From Oceanispirochaeta sp. (GTDB lineage: Bacteria > Spirochaetota > Spirochaetia > DSM-2461), in NCBI RefSeq assembly GCF_027859075.1, contig NZ_JAQIBL010000094.1:1-54642 (forward strand): a stretch of DNA of 54,642 nt, written 5' to 3'. Below the pieces are notes generated by a model, which was not told where the DNA came from, did no database searches, and saw nothing but the letters and a program-made list of their open reading frames with translations. This document shows, piece after piece, positions 24,332-32,897 of the stretch (its first letter is position 1; each line of letters starts with the position of its first letter). The translations under genes were made by a program, and so were the position numbers.

Positions 24332-25429
24332 ATGCGATCCGATAAGAAGCAGTTTTTCCTGATCCCCCTTATCATTCTGCTTGCCCTCTCTTGTGAGCAA
24401 AAAGCTGAGAGCATAACCTCCCCGGGCATATACCTCAGCGTCATGGGTTTTAACGAAGAGATCTCCCACATGGAAATTGAAAAACTCACGGGAGATTCCC
24501 AGCTGGATTTTGAAGATTTTGTAGCCGGGTTGAAGAAAGAAACGGGAACCCTGTTGTACCGCAGCGTCGATGAAGCCCTTCAGTACATTACCTCGAATGA
24601 ATACCTACTGCCCGAAGAGCTTTCCAGTATTGCCATTATCACCTTTTCCGATGGATTGGATCAGGGTTCCGCCTTTGTGGTTGATGCCTACGATTCAGGT
24701 CCTGAATACCTCGCGGCCCTTGATGCAAAACTGGAAGAAAAGATTCACGGTGTCCCTGTCAGTGCCTACACCATCGGCTACCAGGGACTGGACAATAGTG
24801 AGGACTTTACAGGCTTCTCCACTGTGATGGATCAACTGTCCAACAGCCTCGGTGCCAACTACCTGGCCAACAACATTTCAGATCTGGAAGACCGATTCGC
24901 CCAGATGGCGAATGACCTGGACATTGTGTCCCACACCCAGAACCTGAATCTGACGATTCCCGGCAATGACAACGGCAAGCCCATCCGTTTCACCTTTGAC
25001 GGGGCGGCTGATGCGGCCAGTTCCACCGTCTATATTGACGGGGTTTTCACAGATGTGAATGGAATCAGATCCATCGCGGATCTCTCATACAGCGGATTGA
25101 CCAGCAGCACGGGTGATGCCAGTATAGGCACTCAGATTTCGCTGTCCCGCATCACCTTCCCCTTTACCAATGTGTCCCTGAAAAGCGGGTCCCTGATAAG
25201 CCTGAGCGAGATTAAACAATACTGGTATAACTCCACCAGTTCTTCCTGGATACCCAATACGGAGTTCAACCCCAACGAAGACACCGAAACAGAGACAGTG
25301 AGGAGCAGCGCCATCATCATGCTGGTTATGGACTGCAGCTCCTCCCTGGGTGCTGATGATTTTGACATCCTGAAAAGAAACGTATACAGCTTTATCAATA
25401 CCCTGTACAGGGATTACATGACCGAGTAA
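24332..25429 (+). CDS. Lipoprotein with apparently circularly permuted von Willebrand A domain
   Basis: The 365-residue protein has a lipobox (LLALSC, Cys21). The parts of a vWA domain are all present but in rotated order. A second-strand-like segment (IYLSVMGFNEEI), the MIDAS threonine region (TGTLLYRSVDEAL, residues 71-83) and the MIDAS aspartate motif (IITFSDGLD, Asp107) come first. A beta-rich middle section follows. The first strand with the DxSxS motif (MLVMDCSSS, Asp334/Ser336/Ser338) and its helix end the protein. All metal ligands are there, so a working MIDAS is possible. The ATG at 24332 has GAGG upstream. It heads a three-gene envelope operon. Ligand unknown. Confidence 0.8.
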   Translation: MRSDKKQFFLIPLIILLALSCEQKAESITSPGIYLSVMGFNEEISHMEIEKLTGDSQLDFEDFVAGLKKETGTLLYRSVDEALQYITSNEYLLPEELSSIAIITFSDGLDQGSAFVVDAYDSGPEYLAALDAKLEEKIHGVPVSAYTIGYQGLDNSEDFTGFSTVMDQLSNSLGANYLANNISDLEDRFAQMANDLDIVSHTQNLNLTIPGNDNGKPIRFTFDGAADAASSTVYIDGVFTDVNGIRSIADLSYSGLTSSTGDASIGTQISLSRITFPFTNVSLKSGSLISLSEIKQYWYNSTSSSWIPNTEFNPNEDTETETVRSSAIIMLVMDCSSSLGADDFDILKRNVYSFINTLYRDYMTE

Positions 25430-25446
25430 AGAGAAAGGAAGTACTA

Positions 25447-25785
25447 ATGAAAAAGATTCTGTTTATCCTGCTGATCATCCCCTTCTTCCTGAGCTCCTGT
25501 ACCCTTTTCGGCATTCCTGAGGTCAGGTACAGGCAAAACATGCTGGATGGAACCATTCTCCAGGGGGTAAGGTTCGACGGCGCGGTCTATGAAAAGACCT
25601 TTTATGTGGGAACCTCTACAGATTATCTGAACACCAGCACAGGGTCGGGAATCGTTGAATGCAAAATCGGAGGCTCCTGGATTATAGCTTCAGAAAACAT
25701 TCAGCTTGAGGGGGGCAAAAATTCTATTTTTATTTCCGGGACTGTCGGCGCCTTTGATGTCACCGCACAGAAGGACAAGAAATAA
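25447..25785 (+). CDS. Small lipoprotein of unknown function
   Basis: The 112-residue protein has a signal peptide ending in a lipobox (FFLSSC) and a mature part rich in short beta strands, glycine, serine and threonine (YLNTSTGSGIVECKIGGSW). I recognise no domain. It lies 17 bases after the vWA lipoprotein gene and 34 before the outer-membrane-type gene, so the three probably act together at the cell envelope. Confidence 0.75.
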   Translation: MKKILFILLIIPFFLSSCTLFGIPEVRYRQNMLDGTILQGVRFDGAVYEKTFYVGTSTDYLNTSTGSGIVECKIGGSWIIASENIQLEGGKNSIFISGTVGAFDVTAQKDKK

Positions 25786-25819
25786 TGAAATCAACGATAC
25801 GAATCCCTGGAGGATGTGA

Positions 25820-26470
25820 ATGAAAAAGATCTTGCTGCTTCTGCTCCTGGTTCTGTTCACCCTATCAATAGGTGCAAATGAAAACTGGATATATTCCGGT
25901 TTTGAATACTCAAAAATATTCGAGACCGCGAGTTTTGAAGGTATCGGATCAGAGAGGGAACTCTCTTCTATCGGAGCCAATATTTCGGGCTATTCCTTCA
26001 GTGATTTTTCCAGTGGCGGATTCTTTTTCCACTCGTCCATTCTCTTCCCCTATCATATGAAACTCACAAATGGGGACGAGGTTATCAGCCTGGGGAGAAA
26101 AGATGTGGTTTATAACTACCTCTTCAGCCTGATGGCCGGTCCCGCCTTTAAAACATCTTCCAACAGGGTGATGCAGATGTACGGCGGCCTGGGTCTTCAC
26201 GGCTCGGCTCTGCTGGTGGGCATGGGAAGTGCCTATTACGGAGAATATGTCTCTCAGAAGACCTTCAATGTCGGAGTAGGCATGGATTTGGCCGGCAAGG
26301 TCAACTTCACACCCAACTTTTACTTCTCTTTAGGGGCCATGGGAGTCTGGGATTTCTACAACTATACGGAATTGAGGGTGAACGGATATTCTGCAGAGAC
26401 CGAATTTGATAAGTTTCGTACCTTTGTCATCAACCCATTCGCCTGTTTCGGATTCAGCTGGGAATCCTGA
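25820..26470 (+). CDS. Putative outer-membrane beta-barrel protein
   Basis: The 216-residue protein has a short signal peptide (KKILLLLLLVLFTLSIGA). Its mature part has alternating hydrophobic residues and glycine/aromatic-rich strands (MQMYGGLGLHGSALLVGMG, FYFSLGAMGVWDFYNY), and ends FACFGFSWES with terminal aromatics, all typical of small outer-membrane barrels. A GGAGG site precedes the ATG. It is the last gene of the lipoprotein operon and is followed by a bidirectional terminator. Confidence 0.72.
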   Translation: MKKILLLLLLVLFTLSIGANENWIYSGFEYSKIFETASFEGIGSERELSSIGANISGYSFSDFSSGGFFFHSSILFPYHMKLTNGDEVISLGRKDVVYNYLFSLMAGPAFKTSSNRVMQMYGGLGLHGSALLVGMGSAYYGEYVSQKTFNVGVGMDLAGKVNFTPNFYFSLGAMGVWDFYNYTELRVNGYSAETEFDKFRTFVINPFACFGFSWES

Positions 26471-26481
26471 TCTGCCCGAAC

Positions 26482-26519
26482 AAAAAAAAGCTGCCCTTAT
26501 TAAAAGGCAGCTTTTTTTT
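26482..26519. terminator. Bidirectional terminator between the envelope operon and the histone gene
   Basis: AAAAAAAGCTGCC and GGCAGCTTTTTTT form a stem with A- and T-runs on both flanks, so it can end transcription from either side. Confidence 0.88.
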
Positions 26520-26554
26520 GTTGGTTAAAGATTTGATTGCACTGGAATCGCTGT

Positions 26555-26740
26555 TTAGAAGTCTTTTTCCTGAACAGTTTTTCTTTTATCATTCTTTGCT
26601 TTTTCAATAGCGGAGTCACACATTTCTCTGATTTTGTCTGAGAGAACATCAATCACTTTAGCGGAACATTTCAGATCACCATTGCTCTTGATGTAGTTTT
26701 TAACCTTAGATGATACCACCAGGGTTTCTTTTTCAGCCAT
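26555..26740 (-). CDS. Bacterial histone-fold DNA-binding protein
   Basis: The 61-residue basic protein reads as one histone fold: helix 1 (SSKVKNYIKS), a long helix 2 (VIDVLSDKIREMCDSAIEKAKND) and the short helix 3. The RKTVQEKDF end matches the RKT-x4-D signature of archaeal histones (GRKTIKAEDI). Size and sequence resemble the histones described in Bdellovibrio (Bd0055) and Leptospira. It should dimerise and bind or bend DNA. The ATG has an AAGGAG site six bases upstream and an extended -10 (TGGTAGAAT) before that. It is a monocistronic gene with its own terminator, as expected for an abundant chromatin protein. Confidence 0.88.
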   Translation of the reverse strand: MAEKETLVVSSKVKNYIKSNGDLKCSAKVIDVLSDKIREMCDSAIEKAKNDKRKTVQEKDF

Positions 26741-26772
26741 AAATTGCTCCTTATGCCAATTAGTTGAGGCCT

Positions 26773-26781
26773 ATTCTACCA
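26773..26781 (-). promoter_or_regulatory. Extended -10 promoter of the histone gene
   Basis: On the minus strand TGGTAGAAT gives an extended -10 element. No good -35 is visible at the expected distance. The histone ATG lies 32 bases downstream. Confidence 0.4.
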
Positions 26782-26888
26782 CAGGTACAGCTAGTAAATA
26801 AATAGAAAAACGCAAAGCGCTGGAAAAAAAAGCACTCTTAGAATAATATATTCCTGTTATTTCTTCTTTTTGAACCTGGAGGATCGAT

Positions 26889-28091
26889 TTGAAACAGTTT
26901 TTCCTGATTTTGATACTGGCCATTCCTATGACATTAATCCCTCTGACTGCGGAGGAAACCGGTGATACCCTGAAATGTTACCTCCTGACCGTTGGTCCGG
27001 GAAAAGAACTCTACCTCTGGTTCGGCCATACAGGGATCATCATCGAAGAGGCAGACAAGTCCCGTTTTTATGATTTTGGCAATTTTTCATTCAAGGCCGA
27101 CCATTTCTACCGGAACTTCGCCATGGGAAGACTCATATATCTGAAAATCGGAGTCTCCGCCAAGGCCTATCTGAACTACATTGTCACTGAAGACAGAGAT
27201 GTCACCCTGCAGCAGCTGAATATCTCCAGAGAGAAGATACTTGAAATGAAAGAAGAACTGGAAAGGAATACCCTTCCGGGAAATAATACCTACCTGTATC
27301 ACCATTATCTGGATAATTGCTCCACCCGTCCCCGGGATATAATTGACAAGGTCCTGGATGGGCAATTGAAAGAGGCCACCAACCGGAAGGCAGACGCCAG
27401 CTTCCGCAGCAGCTTCAGGCGCTTTACCAGTCATAGCTTCTTTCCCGACTGGCTGCTGTCCCTTCTTCAGGGTAGAACCATAGACGGCCCCATAACCTAC
27501 TGGGACACAATGTTCCTGCCGGATGAACTGATGAAGCATCTGGACACACTGATGGTTACAAGCGATGAGGGCCTTGAAGCGGCAGTTCAGAATAAAAAGA
27601 TTCTGGCAAAATCCTCACAGGGCAGAACCATTCCGGCCCAGCCTCCCCTCTCGGGAGTACCCGCTCTATTGTATGGTCTGGCCGCCGGGTTCATCCTGAT
27701 GATGCTTCAAAGGTTCTCTTTAGAACGCAAGGGGAAAGCCGCCCGCAGTGCCGCTCTCCTGTTCTTCCTGATTCTCACAGTGATCAGCCTCTTCGGCCTG
27801 ATTGTATGGTTTATCTCTTTCTTCACTGACCATCTGGTGGCCCGTCAGAACATCAACGTCATGATGTTTCATCCCCTGTATCTTGTTCCAGGGTTTTTCC
27901 TGCTGAAACAGTCGGGGAAGAGACTCTTAAGATTCTGGCAGATTCAGGGAGGAGTCTGGATCCTGATGGTAATTATGAATACAGCATTTTTTCATCAAGA
28001 GAACCTGATAACAGTCCTGTTCTTTCTCCCCTTCCTGGCCTGCCAGCTCTTTATTCTGAAAAAGCCGACTTATTCAACCCAGCCGGCCTGA
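26889..28091 (+). CDS. DUF4105 (Lnb-type) membrane protein, possible lipoprotein N-acyltransferase
   Basis: The 400-residue protein has an N-terminal signal/anchor, a DUF4105 domain with WFGHTGI (His) and HHYLDNCSTRPRD (Cys) as the likely papain-like catalytic pair, and four hydrophobic segments in the C-terminal third (from about residue 255). DUF4105 proteins of Bacteroides have been shown to N-acylate lipoproteins (Lnb). Whether this one does the same or another envelope reaction is inference. It starts with TTG at 26889, six bases after GGAGG. The lipoprotein operon lies just upstream on the same strand, beyond the histone gene. Confidence 0.8.
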   Translation: MKQFFLILILAIPMTLIPLTAEETGDTLKCYLLTVGPGKELYLWFGHTGIIIEEADKSRFYDFGNFSFKADHFYRNFAMGRLIYLKIGVSAKAYLNYIVTEDRDVTLQQLNISREKILEMKEELERNTLPGNNTYLYHHYLDNCSTRPRDIIDKVLDGQLKEATNRKADASFRSSFRRFTSHSFFPDWLLSLLQGRTIDGPITYWDTMFLPDELMKHLDTLMVTSDEGLEAAVQNKKILAKSSQGRTIPAQPPLSGVPALLYGLAAGFILMMLQRFSLERKGKAARSAALLFFLILTVISLFGLIVWFISFFTDHLVARQNINVMMFHPLYLVPGFFLLKQSGKRLLRFWQIQGGVWILMVIMNTAFFHQENLITVLFFLPFLACQLFILKKPTYSTQPA

Positions 28092-28110
28092 TCAGGAAAA
28101 AAGGATTCTT

Positions 28111-31068
28111 TTATTGAGGCAGGTCGATCCGGTTATCCTTCAATCCCGGCCACCGGGCTGCCGCCTTATCCAGTTTTTCAGGATGAGCCATGACCGAAAC
28201 AGAGTCATCATCCCAATGGGACAGGAGTTCCCGGCTGGCCTCCTGCAGGTCCACAGACCGGCAGCTCATAAGATCATCCCGTTTCCTCTGTCTGAGTTCA
28301 TCACTGATAAGATACAGCTGCCTCTTAAGGACGATCATGCTCTTTTCTGAGGGCGAAACCGGCCTCATTTCTTTTCCCACCACCGAGATGAGTGATTTTT
28401 CAAGCTCCCCTTCATCCTCAAAATCAGTAAATTCCTCCAGGCTCTCTTTAAAGGCAATCAGGGTGTTCTCCACCTCAGGGTCTCTATAGGTTGCAAATGT
28501 AAAGATCTGATCTAAACCGGAATGAGTACTGAAGGCACCGTAGGCACCGCCTTTCATTCTGATTTTTTCCCAGAGGGGGCCTGTTTTCAGAAGGTGGCTC
28601 AGTAAAATCTGAGAGGCCACTTTTCTGTCCAGAAGGGAGACACCCCGGATGGCTTTCCCGACAAACCCTATCAGAGCAGGAATTCCCAGGCCTTCAGCCT
28701 TCAACAGGGAAGAGTCTGTTGAGGATGCGGCAAGTTCATCCATCAAGGGGCTCAGCACAGGACCTGTTGCTGTCAATTCTGGAAGTGTATCCTTCCAGAA
28801 AGCAGACATGACTGTCCCCGACTCCTTCAGGACCGATTCATCCATGGTCAGGCTGAGAGTCAGATTCGACAGGGAAAAGACCCGGTCCCGGATACCTTTC
28901 ATCAGAGAGGCCAGCTCGGGCATCCTGTGTTTCTGCTGCACCAGGGATTCCAGAAACTGCACCTGTCCAATCCCGAACATTTTGTCTTCAAGCCGGGCAG
29001 AGCTGCTGAAACGGCTGTTGGCCCGGAGCATCACATAGGCGTGACCCCCGGGAACCAGAGAGGATTTCATATCATTCCAAAGCTCCACCAGAATCTGCTC
29101 CATCCGTGTATGATTATCAAAATCTGCCTGAGCCAGGAGAGAAGCCGCCAGATCCAGGGCCTCCTGCCGCTGACCTTCCAGCATTTTGAGCCGGACATAC
29201 AGATAGGTCTCAGGTTTTTCAAAAGGCTCATCTCCCACCTTATGGCCCGCCTCCACAGACACTCCTAATCCACCGGTTTTCATAGAGAGGTCTCTCGTGA
29301 TCACATCATAGGGGACTCCTGGTAAACCTGTACCGGTCAGGAGTTTGGTAAAGAGAGGCAGGAAGGGATACAGGTCATCCTCCAGCCCTGCCAGTGAAAA
29401 TGCCATGTCGTTGTAGAGGATTCCGTTTGTAAACACACCCTGACTCAGCAGGGTGGCCGATCCCAGAGGGCTGATATCAAAGTCCAGGAGATTCACTTTA
29501 ACCGGGATATCGCTCCTCTGGAGGAAGGGTACGCCCCCCTCATCCTCGAGTTCCTGAAAGTCCTTGAGGGACTGATTCTTCTGTTCCAGTTCTAATCGCT
29601 CCTCTTCACTCATGGAGGCCTGAAGGGTCTCCAGTTCTGTTATCAGTGCTTCTTCCTGTTTTTTACCCATCAGTGGGTCAGGTTTGATTGTCACCAGGGA
29701 CCAGTGAGGATTGTCCAGAATCCACTCTTTCAGAATCGATTCAAAGTAACCTTTTTGCCCTGACTTTTCCCGGACTTCTTTCATGACCGGATCAAAACGG
29801 AGGGAAGACACCGGGGGCATGTCATAATTCCAGCCCTTCATGATCTTCCTTAGAAGTCTGATTCCGAAGGGACCGCCCCCCTTCACCTCTCTGGCACGGA
29901 ACTCGACAAGGCGCATACAGCTCTCTTTTAAATCCTCGTCAAATCCCTTTGCACTCAGATCCGCCAGGGTGGTAAACACGAGGTTCTTCAGAGCCTCCGC
30001 CTTAGGGGGATCAGTTCCTCTGAGAGCCACCGAAAAAACGGCTTCATTGAGATCAAAATCCACACCGCTCACAGGAGACAGGTCCTCTCCCAATCCTGAT
30101 TCCAGAAGAGCCTTGTGCAGGGGGGCTCCGGCATTACCCATCAGCATTTCGGTCAGAATGGACATGCTCAGGGAACGGACAGGATCATCGGGGGCAAAGA
30201 TTTTCCAGTTGAGTGAGATGGTACTCTTGTTTTCCCCTGTGTCATCCTCTCCCAGAGGCCAGGTCTTTTCTAAGATCCGGGGCTCAGTCCAGGATTTCTG
30301 GAGAGGTACAAATGAATCGACCTTCTTTGCCTGGAACTCTCCAAGAAAACGGGAATCCAGAAAGGACAGAATTTTTTCGGAAGGAATATTCCCATATAGA
30401 AAGATCTTGCAGTTTGAGGGGTGATACCAGGCCTTATGAAAGTCGACAAACTCTTCATAACTGAGGGAAGGAATAGACTCGGGCTCCCCCCCGGAATCCA
30501 CACCATAGGGATTATCAGGAAAAAGAGAACGGATGCACCACTCGCTGGCAATGCCCTCCTGGGAGGAGTAGTTCCCCTTCATCTCATTGTAGACAATTCC
30601 TGTGCGCACCAGCCGTCCCTGATCATCCCATTCCAGACGATGTCCCTCCTGTCTGAAAACCTCTTCATTCAGATTGGGAAAAAAGACGGCATCCCCGTAC
30701 ACGTCCATCAGATTAAAATAATCTTTTTCCAGAACACTGGCGGCAGGATAAAGGGTCTTATCCGGATAGGTCATGGCATTGAGGAAGGTATTCACACTCC
30801 CTTTCATCATGGAAAGAAAGGGATCCTTAACGGGAAATTTTTTGGATCCGCAGAGAACCGAGTGTTCCAGAATATGAGCGACTCCGCTGCTGTCTGCCGG
30901 AGGCGTTCTGAAGTTGAAGGAAAAAAGGTTCTCCTCATCATCATTCAGCACATGATAAATCTGGCAGCCTGACTGTATATGTTCAAAGAGGTACCCTTGG
31001 CCCCTGTACTCATCGAGCTCATCTGTACTGATGTGTTTGAAGCTTGCGGGATAATTCGGTTTTGACAT
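28111..31068 (-). CDS. M16C metallopeptidase (presequence protease/insulinase family)
   Basis: The 985-residue protein has the inverted zinc motif HILEH followed by the downstream glutamate region (YNEMKGNYSS), and the four-domain length of PreP-type proteases. These enzymes enclose and degrade small peptides in a closed chamber. There is no signal peptide, so it is cytoplasmic. The ATG has GGAG ten bases upstream. It converges with the DUF4105 gene with 19 bases between. Confidence 0.94.
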   Translation of the reverse strand: MSKPNYPASFKHISTDELDEYRGQGYLFEHIQSGCQIYHVLNDDEENLFSFNFRTPPADSSGVAHILEHSVLCGSKKFPVKDPFLSMMKGSVNTFLNAMTYPDKTLYPAASVLEKDYFNLMDVYGDAVFFPNLNEEVFRQEGHRLEWDDQGRLVRTGIVYNEMKGNYSSQEGIASEWCIRSLFPDNPYGVDSGGEPESIPSLSYEEFVDFHKAWYHPSNCKIFLYGNIPSEKILSFLDSRFLGEFQAKKVDSFVPLQKSWTEPRILEKTWPLGEDDTGENKSTISLNWKIFAPDDPVRSLSMSILTEMLMGNAGAPLHKALLESGLGEDLSPVSGVDFDLNEAVFSVALRGTDPPKAEALKNLVFTTLADLSAKGFDEDLKESCMRLVEFRAREVKGGGPFGIRLLRKIMKGWNYDMPPVSSLRFDPVMKEVREKSGQKGYFESILKEWILDNPHWSLVTIKPDPLMGKKQEEALITELETLQASMSEEERLELEQKNQSLKDFQELEDEGGVPFLQRSDIPVKVNLLDFDISPLGSATLLSQGVFTNGILYNDMAFSLAGLEDDLYPFLPLFTKLLTGTGLPGVPYDVITRDLSMKTGGLGVSVEAGHKVGDEPFEKPETYLYVRLKMLEGQRQEALDLAASLLAQADFDNHTRMEQILVELWNDMKSSLVPGGHAYVMLRANSRFSSSARLEDKMFGIGQVQFLESLVQQKHRMPELASLMKGIRDRVFSLSNLTLSLTMDESVLKESGTVMSAFWKDTLPELTATGPVLSPLMDELAASSTDSSLLKAEGLGIPALIGFVGKAIRGVSLLDRKVASQILLSHLLKTGPLWEKIRMKGGAYGAFSTHSGLDQIFTFATYRDPEVENTLIAFKESLEEFTDFEDEGELEKSLISVVGKEMRPVSPSEKSMIVLKRQLYLISDELRQRKRDDLMSCRSVDLQEASRELLSHWDDDSVSVMAHPEKLDKAAARWPGLKDNRIDLPQ

Positions 31069-31173
31069 GTATTTTTATCTCCTATTGTACCAATATAATC
31101 ATATTTCACAGGAGAGGACAGGATTCTTTACTGGAAGGATACAGTTCGAAGGGAAAGATGGAACTGAAAAAAG

Positions 31174-31611
31174 CTAACTGGTTTTCTGGTGGGATTCTTT
31201 TTCATTGACAATGCGGCTGACAGGTCCCCGCCATTTAAAGACAGGGCCGAAACTGGTCACATTGAAATAACCCGAATCACTCAGAATCGCGGCGGCACGT
31301 CCTGACTGCAGGGGAGACCGGCCGTATACGACCATATTGATAAATAAATTATCCGTCGGCAGGAACGAGCTCAGTTGTCCGTAGGGAACATTGATAGCCG
31401 TCGGGATATGCCCTTTCTGAAACTCCGCCTTGGAACGTACATCAATCAGAAAGTACTCATATTGATCCTGACTGATTAATACCTGAAGAGAACTATTCAG
31501 AGACAGATTATTCCGCTTGTCCCTGTTTCTTCTGATGCGGTAGAAAGGGACCAGTAAGGCAACAACACCCACGGCTATTATGATTATGACATACTTTAAC
31601 ACCTGAACCAT
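31174..31611 (-). CDS. Membrane-anchored rhodanese-like protein, catalytically inactive
   Basis: The 145-residue protein has one N-terminal membrane helix (VLKYVIIIIAVGVVALLVPF) and a rhodanese domain (FLIDVRSKAEFQKGHIPTAINVPYG). At the active-site loop the sequence is VVYGRSPLQSGRA; the catalytic cysteine expected after VVY is Gly. It therefore cannot carry out sulfur transfer by the usual route and may serve as a binding or sensing domain. It is a single gene between the M16 protease and rpsU, on the same strand. Confidence 0.82.
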   Translation of the reverse strand: MVQVLKYVIIIIAVGVVALLVPFYRIRRNRDKRNNLSLNSSLQVLISQDQYEYFLIDVRSKAEFQKGHIPTAINVPYGQLSSFLPTDNLFINMVVYGRSPLQSGRAAAILSDSGYFNVTSFGPVFKWRGPVSRIVNEKESHQKTS

Positions 31612-31671
31612 GTGTTTATTCTAACATGGAAGGATTATTTTGGGAATGTGAATAGATATTTCAAAAGGGCG

Positions 31672-31699
31672 TAAAAAAAGAGGTCCAAATGGACCTCTT
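31672..31699 (-). terminator. Terminator of rpsU
   Basis: GAGGTCCA and TGGACCTC form a tight stem; on the minus strand a seven-T run follows. Confidence 0.93.
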
Positions 31700-31713
31700 C
31701 GCGATTTAAGTGA

Positions 31714-31920
31714 TTATCTCCGGGTAGTCTCAGTCTTCCTGAGTTTCTTAGCCTGTTTTCTGATCATGGCTTTCTTCTTCCGGTTTTTAATAGTGGAGGG
31801 TTTTTCAAAGTATTCCCGTTTTTTCCATTCCCGGATAATACCTTCCTTTTCCACCATACGCTTGAACCGTTTGATAGCTTTTTCCAGGGGCTCGTCGTCA
31901 CTAATTCTTATGTTGGCGAT
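31714..31920 (-). CDS. rpsU: Ribosomal protein S21, apparent AUC start codon
   Basis: The frame gives 68 residues with the S21 signature: [40 protein letters not shown] and a basic tail. S21 belongs to the small ribosomal subunit and helps initiation on the mRNA 5' region. The codon at the expected Met position is ATC (31920-31918). A strong GGAGGTGAT site lies five bases upstream, and an in-frame TGA three codons before the ATC excludes an upstream start. The first standard ATG would remove 21 conserved residues. AUC is a rare start policed by IF3, as is AUU in infC. It lies 29 bases after the LytM peptidase gene and is followed by a terminator. Confidence 0.9.
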   Translation of the reverse strand: MANIRISDDEPLEKAIKRFKRMVEKEGIIREWKKREYFEKPSTIKNRKKKAMIRKQAKKLRKTETTRR

Positions 31921-31949
31921 ATTGAATCACCTCCCTTGTTCTTTTAGAC

Positions 31950-32897
31950 TTACTCTACAGTATCGTTCATTATGGTCAATATTTCATCTTTGTCAATAAG
32001 AGGAAGTGTAAGATATCTCTCAGGGTTAACAGGAATTGTGTTCACTCTGAGTTCCCAGTGCAGATGGGGTCCTGTAACCAGACCTGTTGAGCCAACAGTT
32101 CCCAGAATTTCTCCCTGAGAAACCCAATCTCCCGGTTCAACATCAATGCGGTCCATGTGGTAATAAAGGGAGTAGACTCCCGGCAGATGCTCCAGAACCA
32201 CCGTCCATCCGGTCAGGATCCTGTCTTCCGCCATGACGACGGCTCCCTCGAGGGGTGCCATAATTTCTGTTCCCGTATCGGCGGCCATATCCATCCCGGT
32301 ATGGAGAGAATTAGCGGTTCCGCCATCCTTATACAGATAGGTTCTTCTGTCGCCATACCAGGAGGTTATGATAAACTCTTTCACAGGGGGTAAAAACACA
32401 GCTACAGGATGAATAGAACCCTTGGAAAGCTTGTTCAAAAGGGCCCACAATCTTCGGGATTGATCTCTCTTTTCAGCGGAGTCATCCGTTCTTAGAGTGC
32501 TCATATCCTTGTTCAAAGGGATATCTTCCGATCTAAAATCCCTGGCTCTTATCAGCACAGGCTGTTCATACACAGAGAAGCCTTTGGAATTTCTGATTTC
32601 TGCCCGCAACTGGTAGGTTCCGGATTCCATATCAGAAGCAAGGCCCATTAGGCCTATATAATCAGAACCCGTCCCTTCTTCCAGCTCAAAGGCGAGGCCT
32701 TGAGCGTTGGAACGCACGACCCCATTCTCATCTTTCAGTATAAAAAGGATTTCATCATCAGGACTTCCCTGATGCACAAGGACGGTCAGAATATCACCCG
32801 GTGAGGCATGAGGAGTCGAAAGGAGAGTCTGGGCAGCGATGGAGACATGACAAAACAGGAGAAACAGCAGGCTGGGGAAAATCAGTAGTTTTTTCAA
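31950..32897 (-). CDS. M23 (LytM) family metallopeptidase
   Basis: The 315-residue protein has a signal peptide (KKLLIFPSLLFLLFCHVSIAA), a beta-rich N-terminal region and a C-terminal LytM domain. The zinc ligands are complete: His and Asp in HTGMD, and HxH in HLHWEL. It should cut peptidoglycan cross-bridges or activate amidases in the periplasm. It overlaps recJ by four bases, so the two are co-transcribed. Confidence 0.92.
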   Translation of the reverse strand: MKKLLIFPSLLFLLFCHVSIAAQTLLSTPHASPGDILTVLVHQGSPDDEILFILKDENGVVRSNAQGLAFELEEGTGSDYIGLMGLASDMESGTYQLRAEIRNSKGFSVYEQPVLIRARDFRSEDIPLNKDMSTLRTDDSAEKRDQSRRLWALLNKLSKGSIHPVAVFLPPVKEFIITSWYGDRRTYLYKDGGTANSLHTGMDMAADTGTEIMAPLEGAVVMAEDRILTGWTVVLEHLPGVYSLYYHMDRIDVEPGDWVSQGEILGTVGSTGLVTGPHLHWELRVNTIPVNPERYLTLPLIDKDEILTIMNDTVE

